From Bacteroidales bacterium (GTDB lineage: Bacteria; Bacteroidota; Bacteroidia; Bacteroidales; JAIOZK01), in contig JAIOZK010000027.1 of NCBI GenBank assembly GCA_021740625.1, positions 1 through 51,364 of the forward strand: 51,364 nt of DNA, given 5' to 3'. The notes under the pieces are model-generated. The model did no database searches and had not been told where the DNA came from. It saw only the letters and a list, made by a program, of their open reading frames with translations. Made by a program: the position numbers and the translations under genes. The number at the start of each line of letters is the position of its first letter. Within the stretch, counting starts at the first letter, position 1. This document shows positions 27,196 to 36,359 of the stretch, piece after piece.

Positions 27196-28200
27196 GTGCA
27201 GACAAGCCCAAAAACCCATATCAAGATCCTTCTGCTTTATTTTTGCTTCCATTTTTCATTTTCTCTGCATGCTCAGGAGAGAAGCAATGACATGCTTTCC
27301 GGCAGTTTCAACATCACAAAACCTGCCCGGGAAGCATTTGGTATGCCTGTTTTAAAAGATGATACAACAGAAGGGATCAACAAAAAAAGACTCAGGGCTG
27401 TGGTGATCACAGAAGCAGCCCTGTTTTCTGCATCCATGTTCGGCCTGTATCACCTATGGTACAAGGATTATCCACAATCCACATTTCATTTCATCAACGA
27501 CAACCATGAATGGATGCAAATGGATAAGATCGGTCACGGGGTTACATCTTATTACATCGGGAAGATCGGGTATGAAACCCTCAGATGGAGCAATGTACCC
27601 GAAAAAAAGGCCGTCTGGTATGGCGGCACCCTGGGATTCGTGTACCTGCTCACCATCGAAACACTGGATGGTTTTTCAAAAGAATGGGGTGCTTCGACCG
27701 GGGACCTCATTGCCAACATCGGTGGTTCGGGGATTTTTATCGGCCAACAACTGCTCTGGAAGGAACAAAGAATGACCCTGAAGTTCTCCTTTCATCCCTC
27801 GGAATATGCACAATACCGGCCTGATCTGCTGGGAAAGAATTTTGGCCAGAACATCATCAAAGACTATAACGGGCAAACGTACTGGTTGTCGGCCAATCTG
27901 AAATCATTCAGCAAGCAATCTTCATGGCTGCCCGATTGGTTGAATGTTGCCGTCGGTTACAGTGCGGAAGGTATGACCGGAGCCCTGGAGAACAGTACCG
28001 AATACAATGACCTGAAAATCCCTGCTTTTCCAAGGTACAGGCAGTTCTTTTTTTCGCTGGATGCTGATCTCACAAAGATCAAAACAAATTCCGAATTTTT
28101 GAAGATCTTATTCCAGGCAATCGGTTTTATCAAAATCCCTTTTCCGGCACTGGAGATAAATACGAACAATGAAACAAAATTTCACTGGCTCTATTTCTGA
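27196..28200 (+). CDS. DUF2279 family exported protein (YfiM-like)
   Basis: Protein of unknown biochemical role, 334 residues. The GTG at 27196 is the only start that keeps the signal peptide (KILLLYFCFHFSFSLHAQ); no in-frame ATG precedes it. The DUF2279 domain (about 60-210) includes MDKIGHGVTSYYIGKIGYE and the ETLDGFSKEWGASTGDLIAN block, with His, Asp and Glu conserved in the family. The C-terminal part (about 210-334) reads like amphipathic strands of an outer-membrane-associated protein. It follows mltG by 6 bases in the same operon, suggesting an envelope role. Confidence 0.85.
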   Translation: MQTSPKTHIKILLLYFCFHFSFSLHAQERSNDMLSGSFNITKPAREAFGMPVLKDDTTEGINKKRLRAVVITEAALFSASMFGLYHLWYKDYPQSTFHFINDNHEWMQMDKIGHGVTSYYIGKIGYETLRWSNVPEKKAVWYGGTLGFVYLLTIETLDGFSKEWGASTGDLIANIGGSGIFIGQQLLWKEQRMTLKFSFHPSEYAQYRPDLLGKNFGQNIIKDYNGQTYWLSANLKSFSKQSSWLPDWLNVAVGYSAEGMTGALENSTEYNDLKIPAFPRYRQFFFSLDADLTKIKTNSEFLKILFQAIGFIKIPFPALEINTNNETKFHWLYF

Positions 28201-28216
28201 CAAGAAGATAAAAAAC

Positions 28217-28861
28217 ATGCAAAAGATCGAAACCATACTGTGGGATTATAACGGGACCATCCTCGATGATGCAGATCTTTGTGTTCAAAGCATGAATACA
28301 TTGCTTAAAAAAAGGGGACTTCCCCTGTTAAGCCTGTCCAGATACCAGGAAATATTTACATTCCCGGTGAAAGACTATTATGAAAAAGCAGGATTTGATC
28401 TGATAAATGAAAACTTTAATATTCCTGCCACAGAATTTATAGAAATATACAAGCGGCAATTCCATGATGTGGGCATCTTTAAGAACATACAGAACATTCT
28501 CCAGCAGTTTAAAGATAGCGGTTTCAGGCAATTCATTCTTAGCGCCATGAAAAAGGAACAGCTCATAGAATCCGTTTACAGGCAAAAAGTGGATGTATTT
28601 TTCGAGGAGATACTCGGAATTGATGATCATTATGCAAATGGTAAAGAACATCTTGCAAAATCACTGCTCGACCGAAAGCAGCTCGTTCCGGAGCAAATAT
28701 GCATCATTGGAGACACCCTGCATGATCATGAGATAGCCGCAGCAATCGGTTGTGAATGTATATTATTCAGCGGCGGCCATCAATCCAGAAAAAGACTCAA
28801 AGCATCCGGCAGGAAGGTAATAGAAAACATTGAAGAAGTAAAAGAAATATTCAGCATATGA
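28217..28861 (+). CDS. HAD-superfamily phosphatase (phosphoglycolate phosphatase-like)
   Basis: Haloacid-dehalogenase hydrolase of 214 residues, probably removing phosphate from a small metabolite. Motif I is ILWDYNGTILDD, with D-x-N in place of the usual D-x-D, as seen in a Bacteroidota subgroup; motif II is FILSAMK, and motif IV is CIIGDTLHDHEIA. The ATG at 28217 is chosen over an upstream in-frame start at 28169, which would overlap the previous gene by 32 bases and precede the conserved domain with unrelated sequence. Its TGA overlaps the ATG of the CoA-transferase gene (ATGA), so the two are coupled. Substrate unknown. Confidence 0.85.
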   Translation: MQKIETILWDYNGTILDDADLCVQSMNTLLKKRGLPLLSLSRYQEIFTFPVKDYYEKAGFDLINENFNIPATEFIEIYKRQFHDVGIFKNIQNILQQFKDSGFRQFILSAMKKEQLIESVYRQKVDVFFEEILGIDDHYANGKEHLAKSLLDRKQLVPEQICIIGDTLHDHEIAAAIGCECILFSGGHQSRKRLKASGRKVIENIEEVKEIFSI

Positions 28862-30213
28862 TCCAGAGCAATAAAATCGAAGAAATCATCAACAACAAAA
28901 ACATACCGGCGGGCAGCATGCTCTATTGCGCCGGAAATGCGGCAACACCACAGATGTTGCTCAAGCAGATTTCAAAAGACGAATCGATCCGTGATATTGA
29001 GATCCTCAGCATATTGCTTCTGGGAGAGATTGAAGAGATCTTCTCCGAACAGGTTTGCGAGCGCGTCAGTCACAGGATCATTTTTAACGGACCCCATTCC
29101 CGTTCTGTGGTAAATACCGACAAAGCCTCTTACCAGGTCATGCACCTGTCTGATATTCCACGTCAGTTGCGCAATTATCTCAAACCTGATGTTGTGCTGC
29201 TTTCGGTCAGCGGCCCTGACAAAGGCGGCAATTTCAGCTACGGGACAACGGTGGAAGGTGTTCAGGCAGCCGTTGAAACTGTCAGGGCCAGGGGCGGCCT
29301 GGTCATCGCAGAAAGAAATGCCCAGATGCCATTTGTCCTGGGCACCACCATCCATGATAACCAGATCGATTTTCTGTACGATACCGATTACCCCTTGCCG
29401 GCCTCCCCGTCGACCCAGCCTGATGAAAGGGCCAAAAAGATCGGAAAGATCATAGCATCCCTTTATATCCAGGACGGAACAACATTGCAATACGGGATCG
29501 GTGAAGTACCGGAGGCCGTGACCGATTACATCATTGAAAAAGGTGTCAGGGACCTGGGCATTCATTCCGAGCTTTTTGCTGATGCCATGCGAAGACTCAC
29601 TGAAAAAGACATCGTCACCAACCGCTACCTGGATCATAATTTTTCAATTGCATCCTTGTTCCTCGCCATGGATAAAGAAGGCTATAACTGGCTAGATTAC
29701 AACAGCTCTATACAGAACAGGCCATGCAGTTACACGAATAGTATTTTGAAGATTGCGGCACAGCCCAAAATGACAGCGATCAACTCCGCGATCGGGGTTG
29801 ATCTTCACGGAAACATATGGGCCGACTCCCTGAATGCAAGAAGCATATACAGCGGTATCGGCGGACAGGCTGATTTTTTGAGAGGTTCATATCTCTCGGA
29901 GGGAGGTTGCCCCATCATTGCGCTGAAATCCACCACCAGCAAAGGAGATTCTAAAATCGTAAGCCTCTGTCCGGAGGGGATCACCACTACGGCAATCGCT
30001 GCCGACCCGGTGTATATCGTTACGGAATATGGGGCCTTCAATCCCCTGGGCCTAAACCTGTCAGAGCACGCCGTGGGCATCGCACACCTGGCCGAACCCA
30101 ATACACGGGAAAAGCTGCTGCGTACCATTTACGACAGCAAAACCTTCCACACGCCACGACAGGCACTTAAAGATGTATCACCAAAAGGATTTATTCCATA
30201 TGAAAAAATTTAG
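28858..30213 (+). CDS. Acetyl-CoA hydrolase/transferase family protein
   Basis: CoA-transferase-like enzyme of 451 residues, related to acetate and 4-hydroxybutyrate CoA-transferases. N-terminal domain about 1-200 (GGNFSYGTTVEG, VRARGGLVIAERN), C-terminal domain about 200-445 (LQYGIGEVPEAV, DLGIHSELFADAM, YSGIGGQADFLRG, VTEYGAF). In related transferases the catalytic glutamate lies in a GIHTEM-type block, here GIHSEL; that assignment is from family knowledge. Last intact gene of the dapF operon, coupled to the HAD gene by a 4-base overlap. It could serve fermentation of acetate or butyrate-type acids; the substrate is not visible. Confidence 0.9.
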   Translation: MIQSNKIEEIINNKNIPAGSMLYCAGNAATPQMLLKQISKDESIRDIEILSILLLGEIEEIFSEQVCERVSHRIIFNGPHSRSVVNTDKASYQVMHLSDIPRQLRNYLKPDVVLLSVSGPDKGGNFSYGTTVEGVQAAVETVRARGGLVIAERNAQMPFVLGTTIHDNQIDFLYDTDYPLPASPSTQPDERAKKIGKIIASLYIQDGTTLQYGIGEVPEAVTDYIIEKGVRDLGIHSELFADAMRRLTEKDIVTNRYLDHNFSIASLFLAMDKEGYNWLDYNSSIQNRPCSYTNSILKIAAQPKMTAINSAIGVDLHGNIWADSLNARSIYSGIGGQADFLRGSYLSEGGCPIIALKSTTSKGDSKIVSLCPEGITTTAIAADPVYIVTEYGAFNPLGLNLSEHAVGIAHLAEPNTREKLLRTIYDSKTFHTPRQALKDVSPKGFIPYEKI

Positions 30214-30368
30214 CATTTACCTATGGAACCTGGAAAAACTTTAACAGGAATGACGGCAGCATAAGTCGGGGAACCTATGTTACAATCTGGCAGAAGGACA
30301 ATGAAGGCAACTCGAAAATCAGGCTTGACACCGGCACAGAAGGACCGGGCAGCATGAAACCTGACTGA
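30204..30368 (+). pseudogene. 3' remnant of a DUF4440/SnoaL-like gene
   Basis: After a TGA at 30201-30203, a single frame runs to the TGA at 30366-30368. It reads AFTYGTWKNFNRNDGS, then SRGTYVTIWQKDNEGN and RLDTGTEGPGSM. This is the usual C-terminal half of DUF4440/NTF2-like proteins (TYGTW, GxYVTIWxK, LDTGxxGP). No start and no N-terminal half are present, because the preceding DNA is the intact end of the CoA-transferase gene, in another frame and overlapping by about 10 bases. It looks like the tail of a gene whose front was deleted when the two ends were joined. Confidence 0.7.
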
Positions 30369-30389
30369 CTCAGAAGAAACTATGATCAT

Positions 30390-30433
30390 CTGTAACTGCA
30401 ACTGCTACTGCTACTGCCACTTCTACTTCTACC
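30390..30433. repeat. CTGCTA/TTCTAC simple-sequence tract
   Basis: A short run of related hexamers and trinucleotides (ACTGCAACTGCTACTGCTAC, then CTTCTACTTCTACC) in the gap between the DUF4440 remnant and the MORN gene. It is too short and impure for a firm functional claim. The remainder of 30369-30533 holds nothing I recognise. Confidence 0.5.
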
Positions 30434-30533
30434 GCATTCCCGTCCTACGAACAAAGATTCTCAAAAACCATTAAATCACAAATTTTTGATTTTGGGGAAC
30501 TGCTGACTGCCGGGTGCCGACTGTATCCCAACT

Positions 30534-31259
30534 TCACTCCTCCTCCTCAATAAACACCTCATGCTCCATGAGATGTCCATTGCTGTATACCTCTTTTTCT
30601 GTATTCTGGCCTTCTTTGTTGAAATACATCCAGATTCCGTCTTTCAATCCGTTCTTGTATGTACCCGATGCAGCCACTTCACCCGAGGGAAAATACACAG
30701 TCATCAAACCATTGAGTTTGCCGTTTTTGTATGTTGATTTGCGGTGAACCTGACCGTCCGTAAAATATTGTACCCAGGGCCCGTTCTTCCTGTCATTCTT
30801 ATAAGTAGTTTCTTCGGCAACACTGCCATCGGCATAATATTTCAACCATACTCCCTCCCGGATTGTATTCTCATAAAATTCTTTGGCAATAAGCAGATTT
30901 TCATCCCATTGACTGTATAAGTTCCAGACACTGTCGCGCTTCTGATCTACATATTTACCCGCTGCCATCTTGAAACCGTTCTTATGAAATAAAGTGGTAT
31001 GGGTCACTTTTCCATTCTGACTGAATTCAGATATGGCCTTGATCTTCCTGCCCGGGTAGTAATATTTAAAAGTGCCATAAGGAACACCATCCCTGAACTG
31101 ACCCGTATATTTCAATATCCCGCTTTCGTCGTAAACCACCCATTCTCCCTGCTTTCTGCCCTGTTCATCAACCATGTTTTTGTGGGAACTCAGGAATTCC
31201 TGTGCCTGGGCATTCAGGGCAAAAATCAGGAACAAACTTAGCATCGTATTTCTCATCAT
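30534..31259 (-). CDS. Exported MORN-repeat (YwqK-type) protein
   Basis: Protein of 241 residues from the chosen ATG. Starting at 31259 places a normal signal peptide (MMRNTMLSLFLIFALNAQA) at the N-terminus; the longer frame to 31301 adds 14 residues with no signal character. The mature part is almost entirely MORN-type repeats of about 22 residues: GKYVYDESG-like units such as GTFKYYYPGRKIKAIS, GVWLKYYADGSVAEE, GPWVQYFTDGQVHRK and GLMTVYFPSGEVAAS. Databases label such proteins 'YwqK family antitoxin', but no toxin gene is next to it and the export signal argues against an antitoxin role. Probably a surface or periplasmic scaffold. Divergent from recR. Confidence 0.85.
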   Translation of the reverse strand: MMRNTMLSLFLIFALNAQAQEFLSSHKNMVDEQGRKQGEWVVYDESGILKYTGQFRDGVPYGTFKYYYPGRKIKAISEFSQNGKVTHTTLFHKNGFKMAAGKYVDQKRDSVWNLYSQWDENLLIAKEFYENTIREGVWLKYYADGSVAEETTYKNDRKNGPWVQYFTDGQVHRKSTYKNGKLNGLMTVYFPSGEVAASGTYKNGLKDGIWMYFNKEGQNTEKEVYSNGHLMEHEVFIEEEE

Positions 31260-31305
31260 CCTGTAAATGGTGTTTTTTGGAATCAACGTAAAAGTAGCCA
31301 AAAAA

Positions 31306-31337
31306 TTTAAGCAGGCATGGAATTAAGCGTAATTTTG
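31306..31337 (+). promoter_or_regulatory. Promoter of recR
   Basis: TTTA (31306-31309), 20 bases, then TAATTTTG (31330-31337), a good match to the Bacteroidota -33/-7 pattern. The recR ATG follows 23 bases later. Confidence 0.7.
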
Positions 31338-31360
31338 CACGGATAAGACAGGATATTTTT

Positions 31361-31981
31361 ATGAATAATTACTCCTCAAAACTACTTGACCAGGTTGTTG
31401 AAGAATTTGCCAAACTTCCGGGAATCGGTAAAAAAACGGCCCTTCGCCTGGCGCTGCATTTATTGCATAAGGATTCAAATGATGCGGAATCACTTGCCAA
31501 CAGTTTAATCAAAATGAAAAACGAAGTACAGTTTTGTAAATTTTGTCATAATATTTCAGATGAGGAAGTATGTGAAATATGCAGCAATCCCAAACGTGAA
31601 AAAAGCGTTCTGTGTGTTGTTGAAGATATCAGGGATGTAATTGCCATCGAAAACACTTCCCAGTATAGAGGTCGTTATCATATCCTTGGCGGGATCATTT
31701 CCCCCATGGAGGGGATCGGTCCTGATGACCTGAACATTCGCAGCCTGCTGGCAAGAATTACCGATGAAGATATTGAAGAGATCATCCTGGCTTTGCCCAC
31801 CACCATCGAAGGGGATACCACGAGTTTTTATTTATACAAACAAATCAGGGATCTGGAAGTGATCGTATCCACCATTGCCCGTGGTATCAGCATCGGCGAT
31901 GACCTGGAATATGCGGATGAAGTTACCCTGGGAAGGTCTATTTTAAACAGGCTTCCTTATGAGAGTACCATCAAAAAATAA
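31361..31981 (+). CDS. recR: Recombination mediator protein RecR
   Basis: Loads RecA at gaps with RecO/RecF in recombinational repair. The 206-residue protein has an N-terminal helix-hairpin-helix (LPGIGKKTALRLALHLL), a C4 zinc finger with C59, C62, C71 and C74, and a Toprim domain beginning LCVVEDIRDV (from about 83). Length is typical. It starts a probable two-gene unit with the DPP IV-like peptidase gene 22 bases downstream, although their functions are unrelated. Confidence 0.97.
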   Translation: MNNYSSKLLDQVVEEFAKLPGIGKKTALRLALHLLHKDSNDAESLANSLIKMKNEVQFCKFCHNISDEEVCEICSNPKREKSVLCVVEDIRDVIAIENTSQYRGRYHILGGIISPMEGIGPDDLNIRSLLARITDEDIEEIILALPTTIEGDTTSFYLYKQIRDLEVIVSTIARGISIGDDLEYADEVTLGRSILNRLPYESTIKK

Positions 31982-32003
31982 TTGAACAAAAAAAAACGAA
32001 ACA

Positions 32004-34262
32004 ATGAAAATCAGAACATTCTATTTGGTATTATACCTGGCTGTGCTCCCGTTTTTTGCCATTGCACAAAACAAACAGGATTCTTCCCTGCTCAGTCTCG
32101 ATCGCATATTTGCCTCCTCCGAATTCCGACAGGATTATCCGAGACCAATTCAATGGATTGATGAAGGTAATGCATATGTAACCATCGAGAAATCTGAAGA
32201 TTTGAACAATGCAATGGAACTGGTCAAATATAATAGCCAGACACAGGATAGAAGCATTTTTGTTGGATCGGATAAGTTGATACCGGAAGACAGCGATGCA
32301 GCAGTTCAGATCGAAGACTTCTCATTGTCGCCGGATGGCAGCAAAGTTCTTATCTTCAACAATTCCTCGCGGGTGTGGCGTTCCAATACCAAAGGTGATT
32401 ACTGGGTATATGATTTTGAAACGGAAAAACTCAAACAGATCGGAAAAGACTTTCCTCCTTCTTCCCTGATGTTTGCCAAATTTTCGGGCGACAACAAATT
32501 TGTAGCCTATGTTCATGATTTCAATCTTTATAAGGAGAATTTTAACAACGGGGAAGTAACCCGCTTAACTTTCGATGGAACAGAAGACATTATCAACGGC
32601 ACTTTCGACTGGGTGTACGAAGAAGAATTCGGTTGCCGCGATGGCTTCCGCTGGAGTCCCCAGGCTAAACATATTGCCTTCTGGCAACTGGATGCAAGCG
32701 ATATTGGCACTTTTTATATGATCAACAATACCGATTCAATATATTCCAAACCCATCCCGGTGCAATACCCCAAAGCCGGACAGGATCCATCGGCCTGCCG
32801 CCTCGGAATCATTTCGCTTCAAAATAATGATATCGAATGGATCGATATCCCCGGTGATCCCAGGCAAAACTACATACCGGCCATGCAATGGGTGAGTGAA
32901 GACCTGATCCTCATTCAACAATTAAATAGAAAGCAAAATCACTTAAAAGTATGGACCTACAATCCCGCCACAAAAGAACTGAAAATTGTATACGAAGAAA
33001 AGGAAGACACATGGGTGGACATGAACTATCCTGATGTTACCGCCAGAAACTGGGGTCAAAATGACCTGCTGATGGTGGAGGATGACAAAGCTTTCCTGAG
33101 GATGACAGAGAGCGGAGACTGGCGAAAGGTATGGAAGATCGATGTCAATACGGGTGAAAAAATTTTGATCACACCCGGTAATTTTGACGTTGCCAGTATT
33201 TACACGACAACCCCCAGGCATCTCTACTTCGCTGCCTCACCCAATAACAGTACCCAGCGGTATCTTTACCTAAGCAAATTGAATGGTAAAGGGAAGCTTG
33301 AAAGGATCACACCCGACAGGTTTTCAGGCATCAACACCTATCAATTTTCCCCGGATGGTAAGTTTGCAATGCACAAACATTCATCTACCTTGTCTCCTCT
33401 CACCGTCAGGCTGATCAGTCTCCCTGATCACAAAACCATCGAAACACTTGTCAGCAATGAAACATTCAAAGAAAAGCTACAAACACTGCAATTGCCGGAG
33501 GTGGAATTTTTTGAAGTCAAAACAGAAGATGGTATCACCATCGACGGCCGCATGATCAAGCCGGTTGACTTTGACAAAACAAAAAAATATCCGGTTCTTT
33601 TTCATGTTTATGGAGAGCCCTGGAGCCAGGTGGCAACCGATTCCTGGATTGGAATGTGGAATATTTTCATGTCACAACAGGGATATATCATCATTGACAT
33701 GGATAACAGGGGTACACCCTGTTTGAAAGGCAGCGACTGGCGCAAGAGCATTTACCGAAAGATAGGCCGCATCAACTCCCGCGACCAGGCTCTGGCAGCC
33801 AGGGAGGTCTTAAAATGGAATTTTGTGGACAGCGCCAATATCGCAGTCTGGGGCTGGAGCGGTGGAGGTTCCATGACCCTGAACCTGATGTTCCGCTACC
33901 CTGAGATTTATAAAACGGGCATGGCTGTCGCCCCTGTTTCCAGTCTGTTTATTTATGACAATATTTACCAGGAAAGATACATGGGTCTCCCACAGGAAAA
34001 CAAGGAAGATTATGAGAAGGGTTCTCCGAAAAACCAGGCTAAAAACCTGGAAGGCAACCTGCTGATCGTACATGGAACGGGAGATGACAACGTTCACTAC
34101 CAGAGCACCGAAATGCTGGTAAACGAACTGATCAAACACAACAAACAGTTTGATATGATAGCCTACCCGAACCGATCACATGGTATTTACGAGGGCAAAA
34201 ATACAAGAAGGCATTTGTATACATTGCTAACAAGGTATCTCATGGAACATACCGAGAAATAA
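32004..34262 (+). CDS. S9 family dipeptidyl peptidase IV-like peptidase
   Basis: Exported prolyl-type dipeptidyl peptidase of 752 residues. Signal peptide MKIRTFYLVLYLAVLPFFAIAQ; an eight-bladed beta-propeller (DPPIV_N, about 60-490) containing the substrate amino-terminus-binding segment FDWVYEEEFGCRDGFRWSP; then the alpha/beta-hydrolase domain (about 510-750). The triad is S619 (WGWSGGGS), Asp at 694/695 (HGTGDDNVH) and H726 (NRSHGIYEG). All are intact. It probably works in the periplasm to free X-Pro dipeptides from peptides. It lies directly after recR. Confidence 0.94.
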   Translation: MKIRTFYLVLYLAVLPFFAIAQNKQDSSLLSLDRIFASSEFRQDYPRPIQWIDEGNAYVTIEKSEDLNNAMELVKYNSQTQDRSIFVGSDKLIPEDSDAAVQIEDFSLSPDGSKVLIFNNSSRVWRSNTKGDYWVYDFETEKLKQIGKDFPPSSLMFAKFSGDNKFVAYVHDFNLYKENFNNGEVTRLTFDGTEDIINGTFDWVYEEEFGCRDGFRWSPQAKHIAFWQLDASDIGTFYMINNTDSIYSKPIPVQYPKAGQDPSACRLGIISLQNNDIEWIDIPGDPRQNYIPAMQWVSEDLILIQQLNRKQNHLKVWTYNPATKELKIVYEEKEDTWVDMNYPDVTARNWGQNDLLMVEDDKAFLRMTESGDWRKVWKIDVNTGEKILITPGNFDVASIYTTTPRHLYFAASPNNSTQRYLYLSKLNGKGKLERITPDRFSGINTYQFSPDGKFAMHKHSSTLSPLTVRLISLPDHKTIETLVSNETFKEKLQTLQLPEVEFFEVKTEDGITIDGRMIKPVDFDKTKKYPVLFHVYGEPWSQVATDSWIGMWNIFMSQQGYIIIDMDNRGTPCLKGSDWRKSIYRKIGRINSRDQALAAREVLKWNFVDSANIAVWGWSGGGSMTLNLMFRYPEIYKTGMAVAPVSSLFIYDNIYQERYMGLPQENKEDYEKGSPKNQAKNLEGNLLIVHGTGDDNVHYQSTEMLVNELIKHNKQFDMIAYPNRSHGIYEGKNTRRHLYTLLTRYLMEHTEK

Positions 34263-34574
34263 GGCCCAAAGAAATGAACTGCAATGACACAAGGACGCCA
34301 AGATACTCAAATGATAAATTTTGATGGGATTTTATACAATGCCATTACTTTAATTTTCACGAAAAGCCTGAACACAGGAACCATTGCATAAGATACTGAC
34401 CTTGTGTTTCCTGGTGTTTTGATACCTTGTTGGCTATGATTTGTCACAAAGCTTCAAAGACAAAGGAAACAAAGCGTTTAACCTACCGAAATAAGTTGTG
34501 TACAAAAACTAAACTTACATAAGGTTGGTGTTTCCTTCCCGTATTGGCAACTGAGTCTATCTTTGCTTCTCACA
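34263..34574. other. Gene-free interval with degenerate foldback
   Basis: No gene is supported here, between the convergent DPP IV and DUF4301 genes. A stretch near 34290-34316 (CACAAGGACGCCAAGATACT) has a loose inverted counterpart near 34400-34440 (TTTTGATACCTTGTTGGC). A plus-strand TATCTTTG near 34558 resembles a -7 element but points into the 3' end of the DUF4301 gene. Confidence 0.45.
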
Positions 34575-36119
34575 TCACTGATGCGTTTCCCGCAACAGGT
34601 CATTGATCGTCTTCACGGGGTTAAAAGTAATGATTGGTGTTTCCACGAATATGGTAATCCAGTTCGCCATGGCACCATTCCAGAGGCCCGGCAGTTCCTG
34701 TGCTTTGAGGTCGCGGCCATTTTTACTTTTTATAGAAATGAAGCCGGTTGATGGATCGACATAATCTTTCAGATCAAATTTCTCTCCCCTGTAATTTCGA
34801 ATACTGCAAACGATATCCACCGGGTTAAAATGGCTTGCCTTGTTCAGTTTGGCTTTCTGGTCGGGATCCTTCATATCGATCTGGGATTTCTCCACGATCT
34901 GCAAGGTGACCTCCCCTTTCTGGTTCCGGGTCCAGAATGGTCCGCCGCCAGGCTCACCTTCATTCCTCACCATTCCACAAACCCTGATGGGCCTGTTCAT
35001 CCTGGAAAAAAGAAATTCTCTCTTTTCTTCCCTGCTGTATTCATTAAAATCCTTTACGATATCAGCATTCAGTTCATTGGTCGCAAAATCGGCAATCTCA
35101 TCAATTTCTTCGCTTGAAATATTCCTGTTCCCGAGCATCTCCAAATACTCAAATACCTTTTTCCGCAGGTACAGCAAATATCCCCCGATCACTTTTTTAT
35201 AAAGATAGGTTGGTTCCCGCAGCCTATCCGGTACGATATTGTCAATATTTTTAATAAAAATGACCTCATTCTCAAGTTCATTCAGATTCTCGATCAATGC
35301 ACCATGACCGCCGGGTCTGAACAGCAATTTACCGTCATTTTCCCGGAAGGGCTCATTGTCAAGATCAACGGCAATGGTATCTGTAGAAGGTTTTTGTATG
35401 GAATAGCTTACATCAAAACGAACAGCTAGTTTTTCTTCATATTTAGGTTTCACCCGGCGTATTTCATCTTTGAATTTGTCCATGTGTTCCGGCGAAACCG
35501 TGAAATGTATCGGAACAATTTCATTTTCATTTACACAATATTCGGCACTTTCGACCAGATGCTCCTCGATCGACATGCGTGGCCCGTCATCATACTGATG
35601 GAAAAGGATCAGCCCTTTGGGCAAACTGGCATAGTTTAAGCCTTCTTCTTCCAGCAAATAATCAATGATGATCCCGTATTTTCTATCAGCAAGGCATTGT
35701 TCCAGGTCCTCGCCTGCAACTTTCATAATTTCCTTCAACCGATCGTAGAATGCAAAATGCCGGATACCTTCGAAGAAATTGTAAACGCTGTTGAATCCAC
35801 GGTCTGCAAAGATTTCATCACTGGGTTTTCCGGGCTCATATTGCTGGTGGAATTCATGCAGATGTTTAAACATTCTCGTGGCAGCTCCCGAGGCAGGTAT
35901 AAACTTTTTAATATCATTTTTTCTGAAGTTTTGCTCAAAAACTTTTCGGTAATGATCAACTTCATCTTCTTCAAATACCAGGACTCCATTTCCCGGTGTT
36001 GCCGGATCAACAAGCTGCACAAAAGGAAATCCCTGCCTGAAGTTTTCCAGTTGCTGCTCAATTGTTTCCATGGAGATCCCCTTTTCTTGTATTTGCAGAC
36101 GGTCTTTGCTTTCAAACAT
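34575..36119 (-). CDS. DUF4301 family protein
   Basis: Member of a Bacteroidota family of about 510 residues with unknown reaction. The FIPASGAATRMFKHL segment (about 75-90) and the FRPGGHGALIENLNEL segment resemble sugar-phosphate nucleotidyltransferase loops, so a nucleotidyltransferase-like fold is plausible; this is inference. No signal peptide. The ATG at 36119 is preferred to a TTG at 36155 because a probable minus-strand -7 element (TATTTTTG, 36145-36152) would place the transcript start downstream of the TTG. A later ATG (MFESKDRLQ... to METIEQQ) is possible. The protein is otherwise full length. Confidence 0.85.
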   Translation of the reverse strand: MFESKDRLQIQEKGISMETIEQQLENFRQGFPFVQLVDPATPGNGVLVFEEDEVDHYRKVFEQNFRKNDIKKFIPASGAATRMFKHLHEFHQQYEPGKPSDEIFADRGFNSVYNFFEGIRHFAFYDRLKEIMKVAGEDLEQCLADRKYGIIIDYLLEEEGLNYASLPKGLILFHQYDDGPRMSIEEHLVESAEYCVNENEIVPIHFTVSPEHMDKFKDEIRRVKPKYEEKLAVRFDVSYSIQKPSTDTIAVDLDNEPFRENDGKLLFRPGGHGALIENLNELENEVIFIKNIDNIVPDRLREPTYLYKKVIGGYLLYLRKKVFEYLEMLGNRNISSEEIDEIADFATNELNADIVKDFNEYSREEKREFLFSRMNRPIRVCGMVRNEGEPGGGPFWTRNQKGEVTLQIVEKSQIDMKDPDQKAKLNKASHFNPVDIVCSIRNYRGEKFDLKDYVDPSTGFISIKSKNGRDLKAQELPGLWNGAMANWITIFVETPIITFNPVKTINDLLRETHQ

Positions 36120-36196
36120 AATATCAATGGCTAGATTTGGTTTACAAAAATACAAAAATGAGTACAGTTGCAGAATATGAAAATGTTAAGATTTCT

Positions 36197-36229
36197 TTTA
36201 TGGAGTATTTGAAATTTTTACTACTTTTG
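36197..36229 (+). promoter_or_regulatory. Probable promoter of the tRNA-Leu pair
   Basis: TTTA (36197-36200), 21 bases, then TACTTTTG (36222-36229) fits the Bacteroidota pattern. The first tRNA begins 41 bases later, leaving a short leader to be trimmed. Confidence 0.6.
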
Positions 36230-36270
36230 CACCTGCCTTTTTCGAAAGACAAATTGTTCTGAAAATATTT

Positions 36271-36358
36271 GCCCAGATGGCGGAAATGGTAGACGCGCAT
36301 GGTTGAGGGCCATGTTCCTGTAATGGGAGTGCAAGTTCGATTCTTGTTCTGGGCACCA
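36271..36358 (+). tRNA. tRNA-Leu (anticodon GAG)
   Basis: Acceptor arms GCCCAGA (36271) and TCTGGGC pair fully; the D-arm contains GGTAGACGC; the anticodon stem CATGG/CCATG encloses loop TTGAGGG, giving anticodon GAG (CTC/CTT codons). A long variable arm and the T-arm GCAAG-TTCGATT-CTTGT fit a class II leucine tRNA. Discriminator A at 36355 is followed by an encoded CCA (36356-36358). Confidence 0.95.
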
Positions 36359-36359
36359 G

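Noticed and set aside
28972-29637. Minus-strand 221-codon frame
   Set aside because: It is antisense to the CoA-transferase gene, whose motifs are intact.
30534-31259. Toxin-antitoxin locus suggested by the YwqK label
   Set aside because: The protein has an export signal and MORN repeats, and no candidate toxin gene lies beside it.
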